The notes under the pieces are model-generated. The model was not told the origin of the DNA and made no database searches. It worked only from the letters and a program-made list of their open reading frames with translations. Source: an uncultured Ardenticatenia bacterium (GTDB taxonomy: Bacteria; Chloroflexota; Anaerolineae; Promineifilales; Promineifilaceae). Taken from it: DNA of 8,446 bases. The stretch covers positions 1 to 8,446 of the forward strand of contig CALLZA010000561.1 of the NCBI GenBank assembly GCA_937858165.1, written 5' to 3'. This document shows, in pieces, positions 6,969 through 8,446 of the stretch; position 1 is the stretch's first letter; each line of letters starts with the position of its first letter. The position numbers and the translations under genes were made by a program.

Positions 6969-6983
6969 AGTGGCGGAGCACTT

Positions 6984-8200
6984 ATGAATACATTCTCTCT
7001 CGCTCCACTGATCCTGATCCTGCCGTTGCTGGGCCTGCTGTTCAACGGTCTGTTCGGGCGACGGTTCGTCGACGCCAACCGGGCGAGCGGCGAGCGGCTG
7101 ACCGGCTGGCTGGCCAGCTTCATGACCCTCGGCGCGTTCGTCGTCTCGGTCACGCTCTTCCTGAGCCTGCTGGCCAACGACTTTCACACGATGGTCGTGC
7201 CGCTGTTCACCTGGATTGACATCCCCGCGGCCGGTTTTCTGGTCGAATGGGTCATCCAGATCGACACCCTCTCAGTGACCATGATGCTGGTCGTCACCGG
7301 CGTCGGCTCGCTCATCCACATCTACGCCATCGGCTACATGCATGGCGACCCCGACTTCAGCCGCTTCTTCACCTACCTGAACCTGTTCATCTTCTTCATG
7401 CTGATTCTGGTCAGCGGCAGCAACTACCTGGTCATGTTCGTCGGCTGGGAGGGCGTGGGCCTGTGCTCCTACCTGCTGATCAGCTTCTGGTGGGACCGGC
7501 TGGACAAGAACGGCGTGCCGGCCAACGCCAACGCCGGGCGCAAAGCGATGGTGATGAACCGCATCGGCGACTTCGGCGTCATCCTGGCCATGATCCTGCT
7601 GTTCTGGACGTTCGGCACGCTGAACTATGACGCCGTCTTTTCCAGCGCGGTGGAGCTGTTCGAGGCCAACCACATGGTGGCGTTCGGCGGGCTGAGCCTG
7701 CCGCTGCCGGCGGTGCTGACGGCCGTGACCGCCCTCTTCCTGCTGGGCGTGGCCGGCAAGTCGGCCCAGATTCCCCTCTACACCTGGCTGCCCGACGCCA
7801 TGGCCGGCCCGACGCCCGTCTCGGCCCTCATCCACGCCCCGACGATGGTCACCGCCGGCGTCTATCTGCTCGTCCGCAGCAACGTCCTCTACGAGATCGT
7901 CCGCACCAGCGGCGCGACCCTCTTCGGCCTCATCTCCACGCCCGACCTGGTGGCCTGGACGGGCGCGCTGACGGCCCTCTTCGCCGGGCTGATCGCTTTC
8001 AGCCAGAACGACATCAAGAAGGTGCTGGCCTATTCGACTGTCAGCCAGCTCGGCTTCATGGTCGCCGCCGCCGGCAGCGGGGCCTACGTGGCGGCCATGT
8101 TCCACCTGGTCACCCACGCCTTCTTCAAGGCGCTGCTCTTCCTCGGCTCCGGCTCGGTCATCCACGGGATGGAGCATGGGCATCATCATCTGGCACATGC
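6984..8200 (+). CDS. nuoL: NADH-quinone oxidoreductase subunit L (NuoL), 3'-truncated by adapter sequence
   Basis: NuoL is the distal antiporter-like proton-pumping subunit of complex I. About 405 native residues are present out of a usual 600-700, so the later helices and the long lateral helix are missing. Family motifs are clear: FVGWEGVGLCSYLLI with E156, NRIGDFG with D196, GVAGKSAQIPLYTWLPDAMA with K259, SALIHAPTMVTAGVYL (280-295), AYSTVSQLGFMVAA (349-362) and HAFFKALLFLGSGSVIH with K382. E156, D196, K259 and K382 match E. coli E144, D178, K229 and K342 by motif. The native sequence ends in a His-rich stretch, HGMEHGHHHLAHA (394-406). The start has GGAG at 6975-6978. The open frame continues to a TGA at 8265-8267, but everything after 8200 is sequencing adapter, so those last 21 codons must not be annotated as protein. 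Confidence 0.95.
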
Positions 8201-8266
8201 CTGTCTCTTATACACATCTCCGAGCCCACGAGACCGTACTAGATCTCGTATGCCGTCTTCTGCTTG
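8201..8266. other. Nextera/Illumina library adapter (Tn5 mosaic end, index, P7) - artefact
   Basis: CTGTCTCTTATACACATCT at 8201-8219 is the 19-bp Tn5 mosaic end used in Nextera libraries. CCGAGCCCACGAGAC (8220-8234) completes the read-2 transposase adapter. CGTACTAG (8235-8242) is an 8-base i7 index that I recall as Nextera N702. The 24 bases at 8243-8266, starting ATCTCGTATGCC and ending TCTGCTTG, are the P7 flow-cell adapter. The order and orientation are exactly those of a read running off a short library fragment. It is technical, not genomic. Confidence 0.98.
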
Positions 8267-8446
8267 AAAAAAAAAAACTATACACAACCGAATAAATCAA
8301 ACCATCGACATCAATCGTGGCATACATATTGTACACATGTTACTGTTGAAAAACGGTAGTGCCATCAAACACATCTTCCAACTCTGAACGCAACGCTATC
8401 GTCTCTGGAATCCTAGGCACTTACACGTACACACACATCCACACAC
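8267..8446. other. Post-adapter poly-A and probable read noise - artefact
   Basis: Eleven A bases (8267-8277) follow P7 directly, as expected when a read runs past the end of the molecule. The remaining 169 bases are low in GC and CA-rich at the end, unlike the GC-rich contig. They contain no ORF, RNA or recognised motif. They most likely come from a single low-quality read tail, although an unrelated DNA fragment joined by the assembler cannot be excluded from sequence alone. Confidence 0.9.

Noticed and set aside
7272..8198. 308-residue antisense open frame opposite nuoL
   Set aside because: Composition-driven open frame with repetitive H, D, Q and E runs, opposite clear NuoL motifs.
8201..8219. 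Tn5-like transposon end inserted in nuoL
   Set aside because: It is followed directly by the read-2 adapter, an index and P7, with no transposase gene or second end, so it is library adapter.
8278..8446. A separate AT-rich genomic island or regulatory region
   Set aside because: It is reachable only through adapter and poly-A, has no ORF, and fits read-tail noise.

Overview
The window is a GC-rich bacterial contig carrying part of a respiratory complex I (NADH:quinone oxidoreductase, nuo) operon, all on the + strand. From left to right it holds the 3' part of nuoF, a Uma2-family nuclease-like gene, then nuoG, nuoH, nuoI, nuoJ, nuoK and the 5' two-thirds of nuoL. The order F-G-H-I-J-K-L is the canonical bacterial one. 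Subunits A-E should lie upstream and the rest of nuoL plus M and N downstream. The host is most likely a member of the Chloroflexota (Anaerolineae-like). This is an inference from the protein flavour, the high GC, a Uma2 gene (a family expanded in Chloroflexota and Cyanobacteria) and short tandem-repeat islands between genes; it was not tested by a search.

The genes work as one machine. NuoF (FMN, cluster N3) takes electrons from NADH. NuoG (one 2Fe-2S and three 4Fe-4S clusters by ligand sets) and NuoI (clusters N6a/N6b) pass them on. NuoH forms the quinone chamber, and NuoJ, NuoK and NuoL are the membrane proton-translocation subunits. Iron-sulfur ligands and key membrane charges can be assigned residue by residue and all are intact. 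nuoI/J and nuoJ/K overlap by a few bases, implying translational coupling.

The unusual part is between the genes. Every non-overlapping gap contains a different small repeat: a degenerate CAG heptad after nuoF, a perfect triple 9-mer after uma2 (which also supplies the uma2 stop codon), an 11-bp hairpin with an extra half-copy before nuoH, a duplicated 14-mer with a palindrome before nuoI, and a 32-bp inverted repeat of heptamers between nuoK and nuoL. They resemble the short tandemly repeated sequences known from cyanobacteria.

The right end is not biological. From 8201 the sequence is a Nextera/Tn5 mosaic end, read-2 adapter, an 8-base index, the P7 adapter and a run of A, followed by about 170 bases of low-GC sequence that is probably read noise. 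The open reading frame of nuoL runs through the adapter to an artificial stop, so its last 21 residues are artefact. I see no convincing new biological system; the most useful results are this artefact, the repeat islands and the uma2 insertion inside the operon.
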